From CAYLLN01 sp964384375 (GTDB taxonomy: Bacteria > Planctomycetota > Planctomycetia > Pirellulales > Pirellulaceae), in contig CAYLLN010000016.1 of assembly GCA_964384375.1 (NCBI GenBank), forward strand, positions 39,943 to 103,942: DNA of 64,000 nt, read 5' to 3'. The notes beneath the pieces are model-generated. The model ran no database searches. It was not told the DNA's origin and was given only the letters and a program-made list of their open reading frames with translations. The position numbers and the translations under genes were made by a program. The stretch's first letter is position 1. Each line of letters opens with the position of its first letter. Below, piece by piece: positions 8,550 through 15,402 of the stretch.

Positions 8550-8668
8550 CCGGCGAATGCCGCCTGGGAGTACATTGGCAACCAGCGGGTTCAAACCCCG
8601 CCCCGCGTCGCTGCTTCGACGAAGCTCGCGCCGCGGAGAACTCTCGGCAACCCTCGTCGCCGGCTTTT
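8550..8668 (+). ncRNA. Y-like RNA 2, T-arm only, no D-arm
   Basis: The closing stem is shorter (8550-8556 with 8657-8663, 7 perfect pairs), with internal loop ATGCCGC (8557-8563) opposite CAACCCTCG (8648-8656). The second stem pairs 8564-8571 with 8640-8647 in all eight positions, including two G-U. A T-arm is intact (8585-8601, loop TTCAAAC). A helix CCGCG/CGCGG (8603-8607 with 8632-8636), capped by a further hairpin near 8613-8625, replaces the acceptor/D-arm part; no GCTC...GAGC D-arm is found. TTTT is at 8665-8668. The Ro60-type stem is thus kept while the tRNA mimic is reduced, suggesting a diverged or differently partnered copy. Confidence 0.75.
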
Positions 8669-8684
8669 GAATCAATCGGAGAAA

Positions 8685-8868
8685 CCTGTCCTTACGAATG
8701 CCGATGGAACTACATGGTTTTGGACCACGAGGTCGTGGGTTCGAGTCCCACCGGCTCCACTGACGTTGGGAGGGCGAGGCTCCTGCCGAGCCTTCCGAAT
8801 GGGGCCGTAGCTCAGCGGCAGAGCGCGTAAACGTTTCATCACTTTTGTCGTGAGGGCAGGCTCTTTTT
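8685..8868 (+). ncRNA. Y-like RNA 3 with permuted tRNA-like module
   Basis: This is the best-formed copy. The closing stem 8685-8697 pairs with 8848-8860 in all 13 positions (two G-U). The internal loop is ATGCCG (8698-8703) opposite CACTTTTG (8840-8847). The second stem 8704-8710 pairs with 8833-8839 (7 of 7). The tRNA-like part runs T-arm 8735-8751 (loop TTCGAGT), 3' acceptor strand 8752-8758, discriminator-like A8759, a ~40-nt linker with its own hairpin, 5' acceptor strand 8801-8807 (7 of 7 with one G-U), TA, and D-arm 8810-8824. Before the T-arm there is an anticodon-arm-like hairpin with seven-base loop TTTTGGA (8717-8723) and a variable-loop-like AGGTC. Five T at 8864-8868 follow the closing stem, like an intrinsic terminator. 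Confidence 0.9.
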
Positions 8869-8918
8869 AGTCTGCATATGCTTGAACACGCAAACCCCTC
8901 GAAGAACCAACGGAGAAA

Positions 8919-9052
8919 CCTCTCGTCGCAAATGCCGATGGAACTACATTGTCGTGGGTTCGAATCCCACCAGCTCCACTGTCTCGGTTGAACTGGGGCT
9001 GTAGCTCAGTCTGGTAGAGCATGTTTTCGTCACCCTTCGTTGCGGCGGCAGG
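8919..9052 (+). ncRNA. Y-like RNA 4 with permuted tRNA-like module
   Basis: The closing stem 8919-8931 pairs with 9040-9052 (12 of 13; one C-C). The internal loop is ATGCCG (8932-8937) opposite CACCCTTCG (9031-9039). The second stem 8938-8944 pairs with 9023-9030 with one bulged T. The T-arm is at 8954-8970 (loop TTCGAAT) and the 3' acceptor strand at 8971-8977. A 17-nt linker follows, then the 5' acceptor strand 8995-9001 (7 of 7 with one G-U), TA, and the D-arm 9004-9020 with GG in its loop. The RNA ends 26 bases before the rtcB start and no T-run follows, so it may be cut from the rtcB mRNA and its fold may affect rtcB translation. CGGAGAAACCT precedes both this copy (8911) and copy 3 (8677). 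Confidence 0.88.
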
Positions 9053-9078
9053 CTTCCTTCAACATTTCGCTAAAGACC

Positions 9079-10560
9079 ATGCACCAGCTCATTCCCACCG
9101 GCGATGCCACCGCGATCCTGCCCACCGGCGGCAAGACCAAACCGATCACTGTCATCGGCACCGAGGCGATCCGCGGCACGTTCGACGAGCTCTGCCTGCA
9201 GCAGGCGGTCAATTCGCGGCTGGCCCCCGGCGTGAGTGAGTTGGTGCTCAATCCCGATGGCCATTGCGGCTACGGCGCGCCGGTCGGCTGCGTACTCGTT
9301 TCGCCTACGCATGTCTATCCAGGTCCCGTCGGCGTCGATATCAAGTGCTCAATGAGCTTGCTCCAGCTCGACCTGCCGGCAGATCAGATCGAAGATCGGC
9401 CCACTCGGCGAAAACTGATCGAGGCTGTCTGCGAGCGGATTCCTACTGGCGCGGGACGGGGGCAGCGGAACGTGAAGAACGGCCGCCGCTTCACGGAGGA
9501 ACTGGGTCGGCAGCTTCTGGTCGAAGGGGCGTCGGAAAGTGTCTGCTCGCAGCTGGGCATCCCGCCCGAGTGGGCCAGCCGCTGCGAAGACTCGCGGCAC
9601 CTGGGTCACGACGACACGGCGGATGCCCTCGGCGAGCGGCTGGAGTGGCATCTGCGCGCGGAGACGATGCGCAACTTCGACGGCAAGATCAGCCAGCTCG
9701 GCTCCTATGGGGGCGGCAACCATTTTGGTGAATGCGAAGTGGTGCATGTCGAAGATAGCGACCGCGCTCGCCGGGCCGCCGAGGTCTTTGGCCTGGCCGA
9801 CGGCAAGGTGGCGTTCCTGTCGCACTGCGGCTCGCGCGGCGTCGGCCACAACCTGGCGATGGGGCAGTTCCACGCCCTGCAGCACAAGTTCGCCCGTTGG
9901 GACATCCCGCTGCCGGGCGAGGACAAGGAGCTGGTGTACGCCCCCCTGGGCACGCCCGAGGCCGACGCCTATCTCGACGACATGGCCCTGGGCGCGAACT
10001 TCGCCACGCTCAATCATCTCCTGATCAACGCCCTCGTGCTGGAAGCGTTTCAGCAGGTCTTTCCCGGCATGCGCGGGGAGCTCGTCTATTTCATCAGCCA
10101 CAACATCGCCCGTAAGGAGATCGTCGCCGATCGCCCCGCCTGGGTCCATAGAAAGGGGTCGACGCGGGCCTTTCCCGCCGGGCACCACGCCCTGAAAGGA
10201 ACGATCTATGCCGAGACCGGCCACCCGATCCTGCTGCCGGGCAATCCGCAGGCCGGATCGAGCGTGATGGTCGCCGACGCGGGCGCGGCGGTGAGCTGCT
10301 ACAGCGTCAACCATGGCGCCGGCCGCATGCTCGGCCGCAAAGCCGCGATCCGCCAGCTCGACCAGACGCAGGTCGATCAGTCGTTCGACGAGCACGACAT
10401 CCTGACCAACTGCCGCCAGTATCCGAAGGACGAAGCCCCCGCCGCGTACAAGGATTTCGACGAAGTCCTCCGCTCGGTCACATCGGCCGGCCTGGCGACC
10501 GAAGTCGCCCGGCTCAAGGCCCGGTTCGTGATCAAGGACGGGGATAAGGCGGATGACTAA
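9079..10560 (+). CDS. rtcB: RtcB, tRNA-splicing type 3'-phosphate RNA ligase
   Basis: 493 residues from the ATG at 9079. An in-frame TTG at 9040 lies in the closing stem of Y-like RNA 4 and is unlikely. RtcB seals RNA 2',3'-cyclic phosphate or 3'-phosphate ends to 5'-OH using GTP and Mn2+. Diagnostic motifs are present: VGVDIKCS with the Mn-binding Cys90, GGGNHFGE, HCGSRGVGH, ISHNIARKE, RKGSTRAFP and NHGAGR with the guanylylated His412. Length and motifs are normal, so the enzyme should be active and cytoplasmic. It follows the Y-like RNA array and precedes an unknown ORF and rtcA. Control by RtcR through the sigma-54 promoter at 6637 is inferred from synteny with the enterobacterial rtc operon. 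Confidence 0.97.
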   Translation: MHQLIPTGDATAILPTGGKTKPITVIGTEAIRGTFDELCLQQAVNSRLAPGVSELVLNPDGHCGYGAPVGCVLVSPTHVYPGPVGVDIKCSMSLLQLDLPADQIEDRPTRRKLIEAVCERIPTGAGRGQRNVKNGRRFTEELGRQLLVEGASESVCSQLGIPPEWASRCEDSRHLGHDDTADALGERLEWHLRAETMRNFDGKISQLGSYGGGNHFGECEVVHVEDSDRARRAAEVFGLADGKVAFLSHCGSRGVGHNLAMGQFHALQHKFARWDIPLPGEDKELVYAPLGTPEADAYLDDMALGANFATLNHLLINALVLEAFQQVFPGMRGELVYFISHNIARKEIVADRPAWVHRKGSTRAFPAGHHALKGTIYAETGHPILLPGNPQAGSSVMVADAGAAVSCYSVNHGAGRMLGRKAAIRQLDQTQVDQSFDEHDILTNCRQYPKDEAPAAYKDFDEVLRSVTSAGLATEVARLKARFVIKDGDKADD

Positions 10561-10586
10561 GTAGGTGGATCGTTCAGGAGTAACTC

Positions 10587-11102
10587 ATGAAAGGTCGTCG
10601 AACGAAAACAAAGAGTGAATTGAACTATGCATTTCGGCGCGTCTTGTACGACATGATGTTGGCCGCAAAGTGCGTTGATTCGTTATCAATGTCTCCAAGA
10701 GATTACTCTGCGAAGGAACTGCGGAAGATCGGCGGGTTAATCGTCGCGAGAAACCTCAATGATTTCTTCTTCGTCGTAAAGCAGCACAAGCTCATCGACG
10801 ACATTGACGTGACGGACTTTGAGCTTTCAACGTGGCGGCCCGATCCTCAGGCAAAACTGAGCAAGAAAGATAAAAATCGTATCAATAAAATCGCTGGCCA
10901 CATCGTCGCGCGTGATCCGGAACCGTTTAGAGACGACAAAGAGATTTGCAGCATGTTACGGCCGCTGATCGCAACAGGGCATCAGTTTGTTTCTGCTTGC
11001 CAAAAAGAGTTGAAGGCCGATTTCACTGGAAGGGCCGCTGACTATTCCCGACGGCTAAATCGACTGCTTCCGTCGATCAATCTTTCGATTCTGCCCAAGT
11101 AG
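10587..11102 (+). CDS. Unknown protein between rtcB and rtcA
   Basis: 171 residues, ATG at 10587 with AGGAG eight bases upstream, 26 bases after rtcB and 29 before rtcA, so it is probably co-transcribed. The protein is basic and mostly helical by composition, without signal peptide or membrane segment. Two internal segments look alike: KIGGLIVARNLNDFF (residues ~48-62) and KIAGHIVARDPEPFR (~99-113), which suggests an internal duplication. Codon use is clearly AT-richer than rtcB and rtcA on either side, a sign of separate origin. I recognise no family. A role in RNA repair is only an inference from position; RNA binding would fit the basic character. Confidence 0.8.
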   Translation: MKGRRTKTKSELNYAFRRVLYDMMLAAKCVDSLSMSPRDYSAKELRKIGGLIVARNLNDFFFVVKQHKLIDDIDVTDFELSTWRPDPQAKLSKKDKNRINKIAGHIVARDPEPFRDDKEICSMLRPLIATGHQFVSACQKELKADFTGRAADYSRRLNRLLPSINLSILPK

Positions 11103-11131
11103 ATAAAGGCCGGTGCCCCAATTAGACATCT

Positions 11132-12184
11132 ATGACAGCACACCTTCTCATCAACGGCTCTCAAGGCGAAGGGGGCGGACAGATCGTCCGCTCGTCGCTC
11201 GCCCTGGCGCTGGTGACGGGAAAGTCGGTCACGATCGAGAACATTCGCGCCGGACGCGAGAAGCCGGGGCTGATGCGGCAGCATTTGACGGCGGTGCAAG
11301 CGGCAGCGGCCGTGTGTGGCGGAATTGTGAAGGGGGCGGAGATCGGCTCCAAGTCGCTCACGTTCGAGCCGCGGCCGGTGCGAGCCGGGAAATACCAGTT
11401 CAGCGTGGGAACGGCCGGCAGCGCGACGCTGGTGCTGCAAACCGTGCTGCCGGCACTGCTGATCGCCGATGGCCCATCAGAGCTGGTGCTGGAAGGGGGA
11501 ACGCACAACCAGTGGGCGCCGCCGTTTGATTTTCTCCAGCGGGCCTTTCTGCCCCTCGTCAACCGGATGGGACCGCGCGTGACCGCGAACCTCGATCGCC
11601 ACGGCTTCTATCCGGCAGGGGGAGGCCGGTTCACTGTCGCGATCGAGCCATGCCTATCGCTGGCCGGCTTCGACCTTCTTGAGCGCGGACTGATCCTGTC
11701 GCGCCGCGCGTGCGGCTTGGTCGCGAATTTGCCCGATCACATTGCCGACCGTGAAGTCGAGCGGATTTTGGGCAAGCTGACCTGGGATGCAAGCTGCGGC
11801 ATCACCGAGCGCGTGACGGCTCACGGTCCCGGCAACGTGGCCTTTGTGGAAATCGCCAGCGAACACGTAACGGAAGTCTTCACCGCCTTCGGCCGCACGG
11901 GGGCGAGCGCCGAGAAGGTTGCCGACGAAGCGCTCCGACAGGTCCGAGACTACCTGAGCACCGACGTTCCCGTGGGCCCCTACCTGGCCGATCAGCTCCT
12001 GCTGCCGCTGGGCATCAGCGCCTGGCAGAAAGACGGCACCTACCAACACGGCGGCCGCTTTCGCACGCTCCCGCTGACTCGCCACTCCACCACCCACATC
12101 GAAATCCTGCGGCAGTTTCTCGCGATCGAGATTCACGTGGAGCGATCCGAGGGCGGCACGACATGCAAAGTTAGCGTTGGGTAA
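11132..12184 (+). CDS. rtcA: RtcA, RNA 3'-terminal phosphate cyclase
   Basis: 350 residues, the family's usual size. RtcA converts RNA 3'-phosphates to 2',3'-cyclic phosphates using ATP through a histidine-AMP intermediate, giving ends that RtcB-type ligases and RtcR-type sensors handle. Visible motifs: GSQGEGGGQIVRSSLALA near the N-terminus, NIRAGREKPGL, the GTAGSATLVLQTVLPALL segment, HGFYPAGGG, DQLLLPL, and TRHSTTHIE with His318 as the likely adenylylated residue. It is the last recognisable gene of the unit; downstream come a minus-strand small ORF and a MITE. No terminator is obvious after the stop. Confidence 0.96.
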   Translation: MTAHLLINGSQGEGGGQIVRSSLALALVTGKSVTIENIRAGREKPGLMRQHLTAVQAAAAVCGGIVKGAEIGSKSLTFEPRPVRAGKYQFSVGTAGSATLVLQTVLPALLIADGPSELVLEGGTHNQWAPPFDFLQRAFLPLVNRMGPRVTANLDRHGFYPAGGGRFTVAIEPCLSLAGFDLLERGLILSRRACGLVANLPDHIADREVERILGKLTWDASCGITERVTAHGPGNVAFVEIASEHVTEVFTAFGRTGASAEKVADEALRQVRDYLSTDVPVGPYLADQLLLPLGISAWQKDGTYQHGGRFRTLPLTRHSTTHIEILRQFLAIEIHVERSEGGTTCKVSVG

Positions 12185-12240
12185 CCAAGGCGTAGTGGTG
12201 AAATGAGATCATAACGCGGGCTCAAAGCGAACGGTGAGCG

Positions 12241-12345
12241 TTACAGCCCAAAACGCCGCACGAAGCGGATCGATCGATGTTGGGCATACCACTTACGCTT
12301 GGTTGTGTTCGTTGAGTGCCGCCGCTTTCGTGATCCGTCTGGCAT
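12241..12345 (-). CDS. Small basic protein, 34 residues (paralogue of 30113-30283)
   Basis: ATG at 12345 is preceded by GGGAG about eight bases upstream. The product starts MPDGSRKRR, has a KRKWYAQHRS core and ends RRFGL. It is 23/34 identical to the N-terminal part of the product at 30113-30283, including WYAQHRS and RRFG. Two copies with the same start and good ribosome-binding sites support a real gene. The many Arg/Lys plus one Trp and Tyr suggest a nucleic-acid or ribosome-binding peptide. I know no function. It is too short for most gene finders and converges on rtcA. Confidence 0.65.
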   Translation of the reverse strand: MPDGSRKRRHSTNTTKRKWYAQHRSIRFVRRFGL

Positions 12346-12470
12346 GGCTCTGCTCCCGCACGTGAAGGTTGTGTGCCATTCCCAGCGAAAAAGAACGCGA
12401 AATGTTTCATCAGAAACGCTTGGCTTTGCCGGGGAAGGCATGCCCCGGCGGCATAGGCGCTAGGTTTGCC

Positions 12471-12600
12471 TAGTGCTCTGTCAACATTGTGATTTGGAGT
12501 AGCCGAAGTCGTGAGACGTCGAATTTCGCCTTTCCCGGCAGCGTCAGTCGGAACTCTCACGAGTCCCCCTACCCTAAATCCAAACCGTGACAGAGCACTA
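12471..12600. mobile_element. 130-bp MITE with inverted ends and 7-bp target duplication
   Basis: The ends carry a perfect 13-base inverted repeat (TAGTGCTCTGTCA at 12471; its complement at 12588-12600), with weaker similarity extending to about 32 bases. GTTTGCC flanks both sides (12464-12470 and 12601-12607), as expected for a target-site duplication. No transposase fits inside, so it would need a full element elsewhere in the genome. Confidence 0.85.
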
Positions 12601-12795
12601 GTTTGCCGAGGCTTCCCACCCCACCGGTCGCCCGCGCCCGTTGACCGAGCTGCTCCTCGGGATGCGTGCGCCAGTTCTTGGGATGCGGGCGGAGATCACC
12701 GGCGCGAACGCGGCGAAGCTCTTTCATCCGACCGCGGATGTCATGTCGGCAGCGGAAGCCCGTACCGCCCTATCCGTTCGCCACGCAGCAGTTAG

Positions 12796-14808
12796 CTACA
12801 GCTTCGGCGGCGGGCGTTTCGGCGGCGGCCTGCGGAGCATCATTGCCGCGTCGTTCGCCGGGGGTGGAGCATTGCCCCCCGCATCGACCATCCGCTGCGG
12901 CGTCGTATCCGTGAACTCCTCATCCCACTTCCAGCTCAGCGGGTCCTTCAGCTCGCGCTGCGCGAGATAGGCCCACGGCGTATCCGGGTGATCCTTCACG
13001 ACGCGCTCCAGGTACATCTTCGCCTTATCGGCCAGCTTCTGATACTGGCTGCCGGCACTGATCTCGTCGCTCGGCTCCAGCACCCAGGTGTTGTTTTTGG
13101 GGTCTTTGAACTTCAAACCGCGCTTCGCAGCAGCGAGCATCGCGTTGTACGTCTCGGTCCGGACCTTCACGGCCAGGATGCGGCCAATGGCCAGATCGTA
13201 TCCGGCCTGCCACCGCAGGACCGTTTCCTTCTCGCGGTCCCCTTCGCCCGTTTGCAGCGTCGTGAAGACGGCATTGATCTTCGGTTCCAATGCGGCTGCG
13301 GACTGCTGAGCCGTGGAGAGCGCGGTGACGAACGCCCCTTCGTCCGCCTTCACGAAGCGGAGCGCGGGGCTGTCCATCTGGCCGAGTTGCGACTGTGCCG
13401 AAGCCTGAATCAGCGCCCAGCGAGCCTTGTTCTGGCTGGCTCGCTTCTGATACTCGTTAATCGAGACGTAGTCGGGCCGATACTTCCGCATGATCTCCGG
13501 ATCGAAGAACTGCTTCATGTACGACGAGAACGCCTCCGTCTCGGCACGGTTCACCGTCCGGTTCACGTTCCGATTCGGATGCACGGCAAAGTAAATGCCG
13601 CCGGTCTCAAAGCAGAGCCGCGTGAGCGAATACGGCCCAAAGCCGGAGTCGATCGTCTCCTCGTCCTCGCGCGAGCCGTTGTAGCTGAGCTTGATCCGCT
13701 CGGGGAGGAACGACTCCGGCCCTTGCTCGACGACCCCCCACTGAGCCGACTGATCAAACTTCGGATCGGGATCGACCCATTTCATCATCGACTCACGGCG
13801 GCCAAACGGCGCCGGCACGCCGACGACATAGACCGGCATCGCCCGGCCGCGGCAGAATTTGATCGTCTCTTCGGCCTTCTGCTGGTCGGAACCCGCTTCG
13901 TCGGTAAAGACGACGATCATCACGTTCCGTTCCGGCTCGGGCCGCGTGTCGGTCGTGTAGCGCAGGTCGGCATAGAGCTTGGCCGCGTCGTGAATTGCGC
14001 CAAAGACGTTCTCCGTCCCCGATTCGTCGTTTTTGATGTTCGCCACCGCGGCTTTCAGCTCCGCGACATTGTCGGTCGGCTTCTTCGTCATCAACTGCGT
14101 CGAACCGCCAAATGCAATCACCGACGAGAGGAGCGGCTTGTCGTCGTATTGGTCAAACGCTTCGTTGCCCGAGGCCTCGATGATGCCCAGCTCGCGGTAA
14201 ATCTGCTCGAAACGGTCGTGAATCGCCTGCCGCTGCGGGATCAGACTGGCCGTGCCGTCGAAGAGCCAGATAACGAGCGTCTTGCGCTCTTCGAGCGAGA
14301 GCAGAATCTCGTGCGTGAGACGGTCGATCGCGCCGCTGGCCCCAGTCGTTCCCGCACCGACAGCCCCTTTCACCGCCAGATTCTCGCTGTAGTGCGTGCC
14401 GGTGGCGATCTTGATCGTGTTGTTGATCTCAATGCTGACGTTGCTCACGTCGGTCTGCGGTTCCATTTCGTTGGGAACCTGCGACACCTCGCTGATGACC
14501 GGGGCCATCGACAGGGCCATCGCGTCGCCATTCACGCTGTTCGCGCCCACTTCCTCCGCCGGCTGCTCGCTGAAGTAGAACTCCTCGGGAATCTTCAGCT
14601 CGACTTCCTTCTCCTCCGGCGGCGTCGCATTCACGACGAGCGTGATCTGATTCGATTTGATGACGAGCGGGATGAGACCGAGCGTGACCAGCACTGCCAA
14701 GTGAACCACCAGGCTGACGACGAACGCCCCCGAATCGCCGTCGATCGGCGTCTCTTCTTCGCCCGTCGTCCGTTGCCACCAGGATCGCAATCCCTGAATC
14801 ATCTTCAC
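12796..14808 (-). CDS. von Willebrand A-domain membrane protein
   Basis: 670 residues from a GTG at 14808, chosen because GAGGAG lies seven bases upstream; the frame also opens at a TTG at 14835 and an ATG at 14802. A single membrane segment (AFVVSLVVHLAVLVTLGLIPLVI, about residues 28-50) is followed by a low-complexity acidic stretch. A vWA-like domain follows from about residue 165: TLVIWLFDGTASLIPQR stands where the MIDAS DxSxS usually is, so metal binding looks altered (D-G-T-A-S). NVMIVVFTDEAGSD supplies the later vWA strand. The C-terminal half is helical with TPR-like spacing, ending in a proline-rich tail (PPPKRPPPKL). This architecture is common in planctomycetes; its partner is unknown. 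Confidence 0.8.
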   Translation of the reverse strand: MKMIQGLRSWWQRTTGEEETPIDGDSGAFVVSLVVHLAVLVTLGLIPLVIKSNQITLVVNATPPEEKEVELKIPEEFYFSEQPAEEVGANSVNGDAMALSMAPVISEVSQVPNEMEPQTDVSNVSIEINNTIKIATGTHYSENLAVKGAVGAGTTGASGAIDRLTHEILLSLEERKTLVIWLFDGTASLIPQRQAIHDRFEQIYRELGIIEASGNEAFDQYDDKPLLSSVIAFGGSTQLMTKKPTDNVAELKAAVANIKNDESGTENVFGAIHDAAKLYADLRYTTDTRPEPERNVMIVVFTDEAGSDQQKAEETIKFCRGRAMPVYVVGVPAPFGRRESMMKWVDPDPKFDQSAQWGVVEQGPESFLPERIKLSYNGSREDEETIDSGFGPYSLTRLCFETGGIYFAVHPNRNVNRTVNRAETEAFSSYMKQFFDPEIMRKYRPDYVSINEYQKRASQNKARWALIQASAQSQLGQMDSPALRFVKADEGAFVTALSTAQQSAAALEPKINAVFTTLQTGEGDREKETVLRWQAGYDLAIGRILAVKVRTETYNAMLAAAKRGLKFKDPKNNTWVLEPSDEISAGSQYQKLADKAKMYLERVVKDHPDTPWAYLAQRELKDPLSWKWDEEFTDTTPQRMVDAGGNAPPPANDAAMMLRRPPPKRPPPKL

Positions 14809-15402
14809 GGGTGAACTCCTCGGCTGCTCGATCAAGGCCTGCCTTCAGTGTGTCGTCTGATTGTCGCGTACCGCCCAGCCCCACGCAAGCATTTCGCCCC
14901 GGGGGGGCAAATCGTTACTACTCCCATCGGATACTGCGGTCGAACCCTCGCGATATGCACCACTCCGCGAGATTCTTTCAACATCAATTATTTGCGTTAA
15001 GTGATTGCTGCAAAACGATTTAAGTGCGCTCAAGTAATTATGCAGATATGCACGTTATGCAGCTTTACAACTTTCAGGGGAATGGCTCGCGGATCCTTGT
15101 GGTCGGAGCGCATTTGTCCGTCACAAGTTGAACGCCCTCGTCCCTTCAATGTACTCGGCTGGGGCGCACTTCGCGGCCAAACTGATTCGCCCGGCTGGCG
15201 TAGAACTATTGCCTGCTCCGCCGGTCGCTTGCCAGCACGCGAAATCCCTTACGACGCCAAGGTTTTCGTTGACGGATACCTGCGAGCGGTTTAGCATTGG
15301 GCGCTGAAGCCGGCCGCAAACGCGACGGCATCTTTGGGGCTCATTGTCGGCATCGTGCTTCTTTAGCAGAGTGCCGTTTTTGGCACGGGTAGGGTTCGTC
15401 CT
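14809..15402. other. Non-coding stretch between divergent genes
   Basis: The part around 14960-15090 is much more AT-rich than its surroundings and probably holds the divergent promoters. The 97-codon open frame at 15001-15294 has no ribosome-binding site and no recognisable features, so I do not call it. I see no RNA gene or repeat. Confidence 0.4.

Noticed and set aside
8801..8977. Non-permuted reading: D-arm half at 8801 pairing with the T-arm half at 8954
   Set aside because: It needs a C-A mismatch in the acceptor stem and would cross the closing stem of copy 3, while the permuted partners at 8752-8758 and 8995-9001 pair fully.
8389..8980. Ordinary tRNA genes, suggested by TTCGAATCCC-type T-arms and GTAGCTCAG D-arms
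   Set aside because: The halves are in reversed order, no complete cloverleaf with anticodon arm reads through, and acceptor strands pair only with the half that follows. The closing stems explain them as modules of larger RNAs.
15001..15294. 97-codon open frame in an intergenic region
   Set aside because: No ribosome-binding site, no signal or domain, and composition unlike coding DNA of this genome.
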